From Tubulanus polymorphus (Eukaryota; Nemertea; Palaeonemertea; Tubulaniformes; Tubulanidae): a stretch of 64,000 nt of DNA. The stretch covers positions 17,440,450 through 17,504,449 of the forward strand of contig NC_134029.1 of the NCBI RefSeq assembly GCF_964204645.1, in the 5' to 3' direction. The translations under genes were made by a program, and so were the position numbers. The notes under the pieces were generated by a model. It had not been told where the DNA came from. It saw only the letters and a list, made by a program, of their open reading frames with translations, and did not search any database. Of the stretch, positions 36,446-50,500 are shown in pieces. The stretch's first letter is position 1, and each line of letters opens with the position of its first letter.

Positions 36446-37088
36446 ACCCCAGTGAAGTTCATTACTTGTTCCTTATTCCGTTACTTATTCAGAATTCAAC
36501 TCCCAATAAGGAACAAGTAACATGTTCCTTATTGGGAAATCTGAATAAGTAATAAGTAACAAGTTACTTGTTCCTTATTGGGCGGTGAATTCTGAATAAG
36601 TAACGAAAATTGAACCGGTAAAGACGAAAATCTGAATAAGTAATAAGTAACAAGTTACTTGTTCCTTATTGGGAGATGAATTCTCAATAAGTAACGAAAA
36701 TTGAACCGGTAAAGTCGAAAATCTGAATAAGGAACAAGGAACAAGTAACATGTTACTTGTTCCTTATTGGGAGATGAATTCTCAATAAGTAACGAAAATT
36801 GAACCGGTAAAGTCGAAAATCTGAATAAGGAACAAGGAACAAGTTACTTGTTCCTTATTGGGAAATGAATTCTGAATAAGTAACGAAAATTGAACCGGTA
36901 AAGTCGAAAATCTGAATAAGGAACAAGGAACAAGTTACTTGTTCCTTATTGGGAGATGAATTCTGAATAAGTAACAAGAAAATCTGAATAAGGAACAAGT
37001 AACATGTTACTTGTTCCTTATTGGGAGTTGAATTCTGAATAAGTAACGGAGTAAGGAATAAGGAACAAGTAATGAACTTCACTGGGGT
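36446..37088. mobile_element. Foldback MITE with 9-bp target-site duplication
   Basis: The ends are inverted copies: ACCCCAGTGAAGTTCATTAC at 36446 and the inverse ending at 37088, extending with one small indel for about 80 bp. ATTGTGTCA flanks it on both sides (36437-36445 and 37089-37097), a perfect 9-bp duplication. The interior is four or five near-tandem blocks of about 110 bp built of GAATAAGTAACGAAAATTGA, ACCGGTAAAG and the palindrome AACAAGTTACTTGTT. A 9-bp duplication fits Mutator-like elements. No coding sequence. Confidence 0.93.
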
Positions 37089-37097
37089 ATTGTGTCA

Positions 37098-39474
37098 TGG
37101 GTTGCCAGTCAATTGTCTGATTGGTCTAGTTAACCAAAAGAGATTACTTGTTTTCACATAGAAAAACACCAGCGATACAAATCTGCCCTCAAGCGCCACG
37201 CGCGTGTGTTATTATTTTTCTTTGACTTAAAACTGAAGTATAAAAGCGCCTGTACGCGTTCGATATATGAAAAAAGCGATTGATTTATTATCGATTTCTT
37301 CAGGATCGAACAGTCTCTGAAAAAAAACTGAGTAGCAATGAAATAGCAAGGCTGTCCCTAGTCCATAGTTTAGTCCGTTGGCCCTTTGACCCAGTTCAGT
37401 GATTCGTTTTATGTTTTATTTAATGAATATTCATCAAATGTTCACAAAATAGATATCAAAAAAGAATAAGGTGCAGTTTGTTTAGTTATGATTTCTTTGC
37501 TTTCAGGTGCTTTGAAACCGACGCCTCGAAGCGCAATACACTAACAAAATCAAATATAAGATGCCACGATCAATCATTTTGACGATGAGCAATTGATTTA
37601 ATTGCATCTAAGGAGCCTTTACCAATTTTTTCGTCATGAGTTGCCATCAGATTAATTAATAACACTGCTGATCTCAGAAAAAAACCGTTTTTCATCAAAA
37701 ATAAACACAAAATGAGCACTGACATCAAAGTTGAACTACGGTCACTAATACCGCTGTTAGATGTTACCTGATATGTGGTTTTTCTCGCTAAGATGCCACG
37801 ATCAATCATTTTGACGATGAGCAATTGATTTAATTGCATCTAAGGAGCCTTTACCAATTTTTTCGTCATGAGTTGCCATCAGATTAATTAATAACACTGC
37901 TGATCTCAGAAAAAAACCGTTTTTCATCAAAAATAAACACAAAATGAGCACTGACATCAAAGTTGAACTACGGTCACTAATACCGCTGTTAGATGTTACC
38001 TGATATGTGGTTTTTCTCGCCGCTCCTGCGCGTCTCAACGTGAAAATCAATCGCATAGTTATTAATGTAGAACCACTATCACTGTCCAAAGGAGCGCGGA
38101 GAAAAATAATATAGTACGTGCACATGTATCTGAAATACTTGTTTTCACCAAATGGAGTCAACTTCCGAGTCCATCTCTCTTGTCCAGTGCACGGAATGGA
38201 ACGATCTCGAAACATCCCGAGCCTGATCACAAACAGAAAAAATAGCTGCAAAGCAGCGATAACGGGTTTTCTGGATGCATGTGATCGAAAGGAAAAATTA
38301 ATTACCGGGTATTCGATGGAAAAAATAAAATGAGATGATTTGGATATTATCGGAGCAATCCTCTTTTTGGTTGAATGGTCTAGCCCCAGTATAGTCCCCC
38401 GTGATTTGGAAATTCTCGGAGCCCTCCTTTATTTACTTACTAAATGACGTCACAAACTGTTATTTCGCCGGTGCTTGTTGTCTAACAATTCAATTCAATT
38501 CTTTATTTACAGTAACCTAATAAGTAATTTTAAGTTTCAAATAGGATGGAAAGTACATTCAGACAATCTGTTGGAGAGACCGTTATTACAGTATCAATTT
38601 ATACATTTCGTTTCGAAGCTGTCAGTTGCCGAATCTGAATGAAGATGAATTTTATTTGACGAAATCGGCGGAAAATATATAATAATAATAATAATCAACA
38701 GAATTTCAAGAGGGTTTTCGACGAAAGTCAGAAAACCCTAATTATCACAATCAAAGTGATGTATAGGTATATTCACTTAAGTTCGAACTTCGTGACAGTT
38801 AGACAGAAGGCAGAACAGGGGCGTATTAGCATTGTAAGCTCGGGCCTACACTGCTTAGACCAAGTTATCATTTAAACAAACACTTTTATTCAAAATCCAG
38901 CTGGACGGATATATGGCGTTCGTTTTTAATTTGGTTGAAACAGGGGTCGGGGCCCTCCCAGGAAACAGTTATGCTCAGATATGCGGCCTCTGCAGAGTGC
39001 TGTCGATAAAACGAAATTCTTAATAAATGTAGATGGACAAGTGTAGGCTATTATGTTTGGATAGTTGTAAGACGTGAAATACGTTTCAGCTTGATAATGT
39101 TTAAAATAAAAACTAGTAGAACTAAATGTGGGATTCGTGTTATCTGTGCTCAGGAGTTTTAACATTGCGATATTTTAAGATGATTAAACCGTTTTCTTCT
39201 TTCGTGGCGTCAAAACAGTTCATCTACTTTTACGCCGCATTTAGAACAGTTTATCCGTCATACAAAAATTGAATAATCTTAATTTCACATTATGGCCCTC
39301 ATCAGCAACAATATGAAACAGCATATTTCATTATGTTATCATCCAATTACCATTTTCGATCATTTCTCATATTTATCTGGTTGCCTAATTGGGTCAGTAT
39401 GTAAACACGCTGGATGTTCTCTATTGGACCAGTTCATTTTTGTTGCAGTGCCTGTGTCTACATGTTTATCAGAA
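37098..39474. other. Intergenic region with tandem duplication and retroposon tail
   Basis: Holds the 232-bp duplication (37558-38020) and, at about 38487-38515, AATTCAATTCAATTCTTTAT, which is the inverted A/T-rich tail typical of LINE or SINE 3' ends (compare 60930-60955). A stretch of minus-strand frame across 37570-38251 matches nothing I know. No gene supported. Confidence 0.5.
37558..38020. repeat. Exact 232-bp tandem duplication
   Basis: 37558-37789 and 37790-38020 (start AAGATGCCACGATCAATCAT, end GTGGTTTTTCTCGC) are identical by eye. The duplicated block is open on the minus strand in both copies (ARKTTYQVTSNSGISDRS...), though no known domain results. Identity implies a very recent event or an assembly artefact. 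Confidence 0.9.
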
Positions 39475-41340
39475 ATGTCTTATTATTGGATTAATTTTCT
39501 TGTGATTTGTTTTATTTTCACTTTACACGAGGTGAGCCTTGCATATTCAAACAACTTTCAGCGAATTTAACGTAGGAAACGTTGTATTTTGGACCTGATA
39601 TGAAACAAATGCCTCCAATGCCTGTGGACAACACCTCTTGATGAGGCTTATACGTATATATTTTACGATATAGTATTTCATACGTCTATCATTCTTACTA
39701 TTGGTTTACGCAAATCGATGTTCTACTGATTCAAGCATGTGTTGCTTTAAAAGGTTACTAGAAGCACTGCTTTGTACCCCTGAGTTCCAGCATTGTTGGA
39801 TATGTTCAAATAGATTCCCATATGATAAGTAAATTAGGCTTTTCAATTGGTATTCACTTCATTCAATATAAAATTGGTTATCATAATCAGATCTTCTTTA
39901 TCAATCATTTACTGTCCATGTCGAATCCCGGTAAAGATTCGGCATGGTATGAAACTTTCCGTTATACAGTCGACTATGAGTAATTCGGACAAGTTCATGA
40001 ATGTTGGAAAAACGCACATTGTCCGGCCAGAATTATGATGTAGGTCTACAGTTTTTTTTTCTATTCATTCTACTATTGAGTGGTATTATGTAAAGGTCGA
40101 ATTTTCTAAGCCGAAAACTCGCGTATATCGGCTACAATATTTATTCCCAACTTCTCAAAGAAAATCATGTTTCTAAGTTGGGTTTGTTTTTTGTTCGATC
40201 GTGTATCAACAATTATCCACGAAATCAGGCGCCTTCAGTTTGTTCTGAGTGATCCATAATATCTGGCATTGAAAAAAACAATAACTTCATCTTAGTTTTA
40301 AAGTTTTAAAACAGAAAAACTTCAACGACTTCTTTCAACCAGGACCACAACACCCACGAGAGTAGATACACATTCAATAAAAACGTAATGGAACGTACTG
40401 GTTGCCGGTCAGACCAATTAGATTCAATTATCGATATACCTTAATCCAAAATAACTTTAATGATCCTTAATAGTATATATAATCTTATATTATATTATTT
40501 ATTGTCAACAATATTAAGCAATATCTGCGTTATTTTTCGAGGCGCCAATAAATTTTCAAGTTAGTTTTCTTGTTCTGATTATAGTCACATCAGGATCCAA
40601 TTCCAAGCGATGCGAAATCAAAAACAGGTGAGAGTGAAATACCCAATGAGGATAGAATATATGTAAGCGTACTGGAAATTCACTCATTCGTATAAAGAAT
40701 ATAGATGTATTTTGGAAGTTTGGTTTTCATCGTATTGCAGATACTATCGTGAATTGTCACGATCCTTTACCGATTCCATCTCTGGCCGGCGAAACTTGGG
40801 AAGCAAGTGAAAATGGTGAAATTACGGTGAGTATAGAGTTCAGTCAGGAGAGTCTTGAAATCTGAATCTGTTTCGTAAACCTGGTTATTTGAAGATAAAA
40901 TTCATGGTCATAAGTTCCAAAGTAACCGAAAGTAACCAAAGATAACCAATGTCCATGTTACCAAAAATCAGTCTCCTTACGTAACAGCTCGCTCTCCACA
41001 GTCTAGTCAGGATCCTATTATTTTTGTCAAAAATGTGCCAAAACGAAATTATGGAAATAGAGCTTTTAAGAACTCGGCACCTCACCTATGGAAATCCATA
41101 CCCAAAACTGTCAGGGAAAGGCCATCTATTGATGCTTTTTTGAGCGTAATCTTAAAACTTACATTTTTAGAAGAACATTTGAAGTGTGATTACGTATATT
41201 TTTATATCTAGCTAATTTCTTAATGTTTTACTGTATCTTAATGATTCTTATGTTTTTTGCTTTGTAAAGCGCCATGATTAAATTCCATCAGTACGGCGCT
41301 ATATTAGAAAATAAATTATCATTATTACTACTACTATTTC

Positions 41341-41418
<78 letters not shown>

Positions 41419-41470
41419 CATTATTATCGTTATCGTTGCTGCTGCTGCTGCCACTGCTGCTACTGCTTTG

Positions 41471-41506
<36 letters not shown>

Positions 41507-44500
41507 TTATTATTACTATCATTATTATTATCGTTATTATTATTATTAAGTATAACAAATCGCTTATTATCTACCGGTGCTTACTCAGAAATCTACTCAA
41601 TTAACTTGTTCTCTCTCCCTTTAGCTTTAGCCATTCTATTCATACCTGACGATGGCCACAAGCGAGCCAAAACGTCGTATTCTTTTGATTTGATTTTTTT
41701 TTTCATAAATAAAATTTGCTTTTAAATTCTTTTATACAGTGGGTTTTAAACTTATCATCTATTCCCCACGTCAAAGTGTACGAGCTATTCTACTGTTCAA
41801 CTGATAGTTGGAAATCAAGTTCTTGTTTTGTGGTCGGTCTGTCTAGTGGTCAGTCTAGTAGATGTTTAAAACAATCCAACATCGATAGTTCGATTTACTG
41901 GATCAAATATATATTTTGCAGTAGAATAAAGAATAATTTCGTAGACAGGCATTTTCACAATACGAACTATATGAGTTTTGATGTAGAATAGCTATTTTTC
42001 GTTGTAAAACTTTTGATATAGCTCGATCTTGAAGATATGTACCTCGTCACTGGAATCGTTACCAAAGGAGACGCGATCTCAAAATCATGGGTGAAAAAAT
42101 ACGAGGTTTTCTACAGCAAAGATGGTGACGAGTTCCTCCCTATAATGGATATGGAGAATCAAACCAGGGTAATAACGTAGTTAACTTTTTTATGCATATT
42201 ATCATTACCGTTTGGACATAGACAGTAGATCATTAGGTATAATAATCTATCATATCTATCATTAATTCAAGCTTTTATTAACGCATAAACAGATTATTGT
42301 TTCATCATGGGCAATGTACGAATTTGAATCTAGAGTTGATATACAGTTTTTATGTATGGGATGAAGTAAGCGTAAAAAAAGATTGTCCTTATTGATTATT
42401 GCATGAGATGTATAAAAATCTAAAAGAAAAATTTTTAGCCTTAAGAGTAATACTTAATATGGTTATAATGAACAGATGATGAATTTTCTTTTCGTTTTTA
42501 TAAAGTTATTTTTAGGTAATTACGACGCTACATCTGCGGTCGTGAATTTATTCCATCGAGTTAAACTGATGAGATATCTGCGGCTAACGACCACGTCAAA
42601 TCATACCGAGAAATTCGCCACAGTCATGGCTCAGGTTTTGGGTTGTGGTAAGCATCATTTTGATTCGCTGTATTAGGACAGACTGGCTGGTAAACCTGCT
42701 ATCCGCCGTCACCGTGGCATACATCCCAGTACTTTAAATTTCATATTTTCCACGATGTCAAAATCGTGATCTGATATTTTTTGCAAATATAATATTGGTC
42801 GTTTTGACGCGTAGAAATGTGAAACCTTTTACTATTTAAAGCGTTTATTTGCAATGTATGCCACAGTCTGGTAGTCTGTTTCTTCAGGTTTCATCCTCAT
42901 CAAACTGCGTATATATGGTTCTGGCAGATTTTACATGTTTGCACCATGAAAATAAATCATATCTTAGGGATTTATAAAAAAATGTATCCCTTTATTCAGT
43001 TTGTGTCCGACAGTGATGTAACTTGGTATATGGGTGTTCTATGCGGAGGGGCCACGTAGTGAAAGGATTTTGAAAATTTGTGTAAATCTCGCAAATTACA
43101 TTTGTCTCTAGAATCCAAAAGAAAATAATTTCTGATTTCTATTTGATTTGACCCATGTTTTTCATTCATTTAAACGTGCGTTTAAATTTTGTTTAAATCG
43201 TTTAAATTGCGACGCGATTACTCTATACAGTTGCAGAGCGGTAAAGAAGTCACATCTGAGCTATTCGGCTGACAGGCACCTTGTTTACTAGTTCATTAAT
43301 TGTATTATATGAAAAAGATCGTTTACATCCGTTGTCTGACTTGTATTCATTTAGAAAAATCTTGGTGTTACAACAAAGACATAATGGTAACGAGTAGTCA
43401 CGTAAAGGGAAATATAATTTTCACGTCATCCGATAAAGGAAAGAGTGACAGACAACATGGTCCAGGCGAAGCTCATTGGGGAGGAGCTGGATGGATACCA
43501 GAACACGCTAAAGATGGAGCATGGCTCCTTGTAACCTTTCCATCGGAACAGATCATAACCAGCATCAAAGTCAGGACCAGCGGCAAACACAGAATACTAG
43601 TAACATACAGCCGAAATTGTATCAATTATTCAAAGTACAGCGAGGTTAGTCTGTGATCTATGTATTAAGCATATTTTCGTCAATCATTACTATCGCTATT
43701 ATTACCATTATGGGTGATGGATGCGGCGTTTTATTAGTTCGATATCAAAGGACCCAGTCACGAATTCTCATTAGCGCTATCTAATATATTGCTACGTACG
43801 TTCATTGGACTTCTTAGAAATATTTTACTAATAAACTGCTATGGTGGTATAGTGCAGGTATGATGTTAGTATTGTCAAATTTGTCAAGTCAGTCTTCTTA
43901 ATTGTATGCCAATTTATCGGATTAGTTCCCTGGCAACGCATTTCATGGGAGAATCACACGCTGAGATATATTTGGTCACCAATCGTACGTTAGGTGGCTG
44001 ATTCGGGACATAACGTGCAGGACAAAAATGAGGGCGCCAGAACGCCAAAAACATTTATCATTATTTATCCGTTAAACAACTATATACTTTGGTACGGTAT
44101 CTGGAATCTATTTCGTGTTGACGGGAATTAAACTTAAAGATATGAACTAGTTTTGTCTTCAAATCCAATTACAGATTGCTGTACTGACTGATGAAAATAA
44201 AATGGATGTCATACTATATAAGGAACCAACAAGAGCTTCGTGTTTTAACATAACTATGGTAGCCTCGCCCGACACAACTAAGGATGAATTGAAAGTGAAT
44301 GTGAAGTTCTACGGATGTGGTAAAAAAATTTTAGTAATATGTAAAATCATGGAATACATTTAAAAAAATGGAGTCCATGATAGATTGAGCCAGGGAGGCG
44401 CGAGATCCTGAATCGAGTATCGAGATTATCCATGGACTCCTGAAAATCGTTTTTTTTTGTAGTCCATGTACTCTCTAAAAAATCATTTCTTCTAATTCTG

Positions 44501-47500
44501 TTAAGATTTACATAGTACGTTAGGCCTATTGAATAATCCAGTCGTCTAACATCGACAGCAGTGATAGTCCGTGCGTTCAGTATAACCCTCCAGTGGTGCT
44601 ACCTCCGGGCAGAGGGGCAGCTCCCCATATCTAATTTCTGGGACCGACCCCGTCAACCATTCAAAAAGTCGCTAAGTGCAATATGCGTTCGACAACTCGC
44701 TACTAGAAAAACTTGGCTCTATTAAAGTCGCCAGGCACAAATCATCCAAGAATGCGTTTCGGAGTGCCTATTTTGAAAAGAGCCGTCAATTTACAAAACA
44801 TTGTGTCCGCATCCGGGCTTGTGCCTTCCGATCACTGCAATCTTGTTCAGGGCTCGTTTTCACAAACAAATTTAAACTCAGATTTTTTGTGCCAATGGTT
44901 ACTTCATGTTTTCAATGAGGACAACAATTCAAACGTAACCTTTTTAGGCTTAAACTTTTTCATGAAACTGGGCCCAGGGCAATATTTCTCAGCTATACCA
45001 GGGAAGTGTAATGAGACACTTCCCTGGCTATATATATTTTTTTTATATATATACGTGCGTTCGTACGTGCGTGCGCGCGACGTACGTACATACGTACATA
45101 CACCTACCACCTTTATCAAATTATGCAACCAATTATTGAAGATGAGTAAAAAAGAACTTCATCATTTTCTTGTCTTTACAGGAACCGGCGAAGGTAAGTA
45201 TATGCGATTGAAAAATATAGTTCTAACCGATTCGCTTATTGTGTAGATCCATGCAAAAAACTTCATTGAATATAACCGTACAGGCATTGCCGGGACTTGC
45301 GGTGCGAGTAAGTCGACTGATTTTTCACATCAAGAAATAGAAAATCATGTTGATCGCCGAGTGATCAACGGAATCCCCACGAACCACGGAGAATGGCCAT
45401 GGATTGTATCTATTCAACAGGCTAACGTTACATCGTTGAAGGCGGCCCATAATTGCGGAGGGGCACTCATACATCCACAATGGATTTTAACTGCCGCTCA
45501 CTGTGTCTCGTAAGTCACAGCGATCAAGGGATCATACACTAATAGAAAAACTCCAAATTTGTAAATGCGTGTTTAAAACTGACGAATATTAATGACATCT
45601 TTTACATATTTAATTGCTACACCGATGTAAATACTGTATCGTATGGGGGCTGATTCGGGCCATACTAAAAGATTTTATGCACGACTAGATGAACGATGAA
45701 GAAATTTTCATATTTGCCCGTTTTTTGGTTTTCTCTCGCTTTAATTGTTTAGGTCTTTATCAATGGATTCACCAGATGAGATCAAGATTTTACTCGGGGA
45801 AAGTCATTTCACACTAGAACAGGGAACAGAGGTTCTCCGAGATGTTGAAAAGATAATTTCCCATCCTGATTATAAAGGTGGACAAGGTAAACATATACTT
45901 TTTTTATCTAGGCTCATTTTGTCGTCTATATTAGAAATGTTTATCCCCCGTTGCTTTACTCCAAAACGTGGATCCAAATTGCGCGCGCTGGCCTGACTTG
46001 ACATTAGTTTATTTTGAAATATTTCAACACAAGTGTTAAATTCTAAACTACGCACAAAATGTGAAAATTAGCCATTATTATGTGGCATTTGACAGAATGC
46101 TGATGGCTTGTGTATAGAGTTTGTTCCGTGAAATTGTTAAAATTCGATACCCAGCAAACTAAATTGCAGACGCGTTCATGTTCCTTAAATTCCATTCAAT
46201 TAAAGGTAACAAGTCATTGAGCGAGGGTTTCGTGTATAACTTTGAGATTTATAACGACATTGCTCTGATTAAACTGGATCTACCCATACAACTTAGTGAC
46301 TACATCAACATCGTTTGTCTGCCTGGTCCAAACGAGGTATTCTCTACCGGTACGAACTGTGTACATTCCGGATGGGGAAGAACTAACGAATCAAGTTGGG
46401 ATCCAGAAGGTAGGTCATTCGTTCGTTCGTTATATGTATATACTTATATGTATCAGAGAAGTTTACTCCTCCCTGTAAGTATATACGGTTTGTCCAAAAT
46501 GTAGGGGCCGGGATTAGTTTGCTTCTATCGGTTGTGAAAGAGTTGTATTCTATAAGAATATGTTTTTCATCAACAAGGCGACTAGTCTTTCTTCTTCATG
46601 TTTGGCAACATTATTTTCCTTCCTGTTTCAATTGATAGGCTGTGGTACGAAATCTGCTATGGTAATATGGACATGTACGGTTCTATAGTTCGTGAAAATT
46701 GGTTTGAATAACAATCCCATTTTAACACACGGAGTTTAAAAGAATTCGCACATTATTTGATGCGTGTATAGGGCAACAAGAATGAGCGCACACCGCTTTT
46801 CCAAAATATTATAGTAAAAACGAGAAATTCGAGGGCTAAATTCAAATACGTATAAGCTCGTAAATCCTGGGGAATCCTGCTTATGGTTGCTATAGGCCAA
46901 CATCTTAGCTACGCATTGATGTGGTCATCCCACCCAACCTAACTTTTAAATAATAATCAAACCATTGGAATAATCAAACCACTAGGGGGTATCCCAGTTC
47001 AGGTAAGGGAATACCCACCGTGTTTGGTACCCTTACTCCAGGCAAATCAAATCCCTAGTCTAATCTAGCCGTTGTTCCTCAAACAACGCCTGGTATTCAG
47101 ACTAGGTAATCCCCTATATCATCATCACTGTCGATTGCTGCCCCATTACACAAACCGAATTTAAAGAAATTGCACGTTATTTGATATGCGTGTAGAGCGC
47201 GAACAAGAAATACAAGATATCTCCGCCGTGGCGGTCATATTGGTAGAGGGAGAAAGTTCATTTTCGATAGGTTTTATCCCTCACCGTGTGGACCTACCTA
47301 TAACTACCGACTTAAATGAAAATCGCACGAAATTTGAAGTGTGTAAAGCGCTAACGAGGGGAAAGCGCACGGCGCACGACAAGCAAAATAGAATGTCACC
47401 CGTCCTAACGGGGTGCCATAATTCGGGTGGGTCGGAATTTTTGTCTAAATGCTTATACCATTGTACCCTATACTTAAAGCACATAACTTAAAACACATGT

Positions 47501-50500
47501 TTTTGGTTTTAGTATTGTCTTTCTTCCTACAAAAAATTCCCACGTATTTTGAATTATTGCATATATACTCGCTATTTATGTACTCCAGTATTTCCGGAGA
47601 CGGCGCTACATACTAATGTTGAACTGGTCGATCACGAAAAGTGTAAGGAAATGTATCAAGGTGTTTATGGCGAAAAAGAAATACAGTACACCGACTACGA
47701 CGATAATGGGACGTTGATATTCAACGATACGATTCGGGCATACGAATATTCTCCCCAAAATTGGCAAGAAGGTATCGTGTGTGCTGAAGGACCCCATGGA
47801 AACCTACAAGGAGGATGCCACGTGAGTAAACATTAATTTGGAGGGGACCTTGTATCAAAGCTTTAGATTTGTTTGAAGTGTCTGAAGTTAACTAGGGGTC
47901 CAGGGACACTGTGCCCACTTGGGAAGTGGTTTCAGATGCTCAACAATCTAACAATTTCAAATTCAATGCCACATCCAATGACCTTTAAAAATTCCAATGA
48001 CATTGAAACTCACCACAATCATAGCACATGTCAGCAGCTACAATTTTGAAATCGATTGTGGTAACAAAATATGCCTAGTTACAATATGATATTGAGATAC
48101 TAAGTTATTCTACTATTCAATGCCCCCTGGTGACCATATGTGAAGCCCAGTGACCTTGAACCTCACCATATTCATAGAACATGTCATGAGCTACAACTTT
48201 GCAATTGATCATGGTAACAAAATATGCCTAGACGTTTCGGCCCCACTCCGCGCGGTGGCGCCACCGCGCGGGATTTACGCGAAGCAGCAAACACAAACAT
48301 GGCCACTCTCTCAATTTTCAATGATAGAAATCGTGTGTCCATTTCAATTATTTCGGCTGTTAGCGCTTTAAGGCACAATATAAGTTGATGATGTGATATG
48401 GCGATGTTAATTAATGATAATTCCGCAGTGAAGCTAGTGACGAACGGTGCCGATTGAGTGTACAGCTGCCAAAAACACTGAAATGTGCGTGGTTGCGTAA
48501 CTATTTGCAGTGAATTGCAGACGAAACATGAAGCCTTAACGGCCGTTTAAAAAAAAATTATACCAATCGCCATTGTAAAATAAAAATGAGATAGGACCTA
48601 AGTTAAAATTCTGGCCATTTCTAAAATGTTATTACTAATTTTTAGTCAGTGCCGAACGTTTAGTTTTCCAACAATAATGAGGGGTAGGTAGTCATGCAAT
48701 TCAAGTCATCATTTATTACACGTTACTTCCGTGTTGTTGAAAATCTCGCGAGTCCTGGACCAAACCCCATTGAACAATGTGATCTGTGTGCCGGCCACAA
48801 ATGCACACAGATCACACTACACTACCCATTACACACTCCAGTACCCACAGCTTTCATATATCCATCCAAATATTTAGAGTGTCTTTCTTCCTGGGTACCA
48901 ATATAATAAGGAAATACTAAGTTATTCTACTATTCAACGACCCGTAGTGACCATATAGAACAACTTATGTCCCTGAAACTCACCACAATCATAGACCATG
49001 TCATGAGCTATAACTTTCCAATTGATTGTGGTATCAAAATATGCATAGATCAATAACGAATATAATATAGTAATACTAAGTTATTGTATTGTTCACCGCC
49101 CCCTGGTGGCCATATACAAAAACCAATTAGCTTGAAACTGACCACAATCATAGAACATGTCATTAGCCACAACTTTCCAATTGATTGTGGTAACAAAATA
49201 TCGGCAATCCAATATAATGTGGAAAAACTTTTTCCTACCTACGAATGAGTACTGATGACACCAAGATGGCCGCCATAATTGCGTCATAATTGCCTGATGA
49301 AAATTACCTGTCTCGGGTATAAAAGATCCCTTTGCAAAGAATACCCATCAGCAATTGCAATGAAAAATGCAAACCTTAGGAAGCTACAGGACTCAGAATT
49401 CAGGCCAAACTTGACATTTTTGGGCACAAAAAAGGTTACAGGACAGCCATCTTGAGTCCGATCTACCCATATTTCTTATGCTGATGGGCCATTGAGAGAT
49501 ACAAATATAAATGAAAGATCAAGGTAATTGATGCAAGCGTCTTCAAAATTTCCCTCGAAAACTTCAAAAATGTGTAAAAAGTGCTGATTTTGGCGAACAA
49601 CAATGGCTGCCAGTCGGCCATCTTGATTCTGACAGGGCCAGTTTTTGGCCTGAAGATGTGTCTAGGGTAGATACATGTGTAACCCAAATATCAAGACATT
49701 ACCTTGAAGCTTCTTCAAAACTTCCCGAAATAACTTGATTCTGTCTACGGACGGACAGACGGACGCCGGACGAAAAGTGAACGCAATAGTCCGCTGGGAC
49801 TACAGTCCAAAGTAGGCTAAAAATGATTTTTCAATTTTACTCAAAATATATATGTGACAATGTATATTAAATGGGTATCTATACACATTTATAAGTAGTT
49901 TGGATGGGTTTTTTCATAATGGCTTCTATAACAATATATACATCTGATTTAATCGGGTGTAATGGCGTGGATATACTGTCAAAATGATAACATCAATCCT
50001 TTTTTAGTGTCAAAAGCTATTTCTCAGCTTTGAAAAGTAATTTCAATATGTTTTATCAAAGTTGATGAGTCGTACCACGTGCATATCCTAGAGTGCAAAT
50101 AAACACAATACTGATCATATTCGTGGAAATACTGTCATGTAGGGAATTCTGATTCTTGTTTTGGGTAACTCGTTTCTCCAGGGGCGGATGTAGCACGACG
50201 AAAAGGCCAATATAGCAAAGAGGCACTATCCAGTTGCAAGCGCCGAAGGCAGACGCAATTTCCAAGCATCTGATCTTCTTTCAATAAAAGAAAACCAAAA
50301 AATTACGGGCTAAATTCTTTATCCGAAAGGTTTTCGGGGGCAACTGAAAATCTAAAGGGTAGCACATGCCCATAGATCTGCGCCAGTTCTCATTAATGTG
50401 GGGAGCGGCTTGATTTCCATCCTTGTTTACACACTAAAGTTTCTAAGTCGTCTTTTGACGTGTTAAAATGGTGTTATAATTTTGACACTGTACGCCATAC

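Noticed and set aside
37570-38251. Hypothetical 149-residue minus-strand protein
   Set aside because: It runs through an exact tandem duplication, has no known domain and no splice or start support.
41274-41549. Poly-leucine membrane protein frame
   Set aside because: It is the (TTA)n tail of a truncated LINE.
43645-44174. Additional discoidin exon
   Set aside because: Exon 43355-43644 ends in phase 0 and 44175 starts in phase 0, so none is needed.
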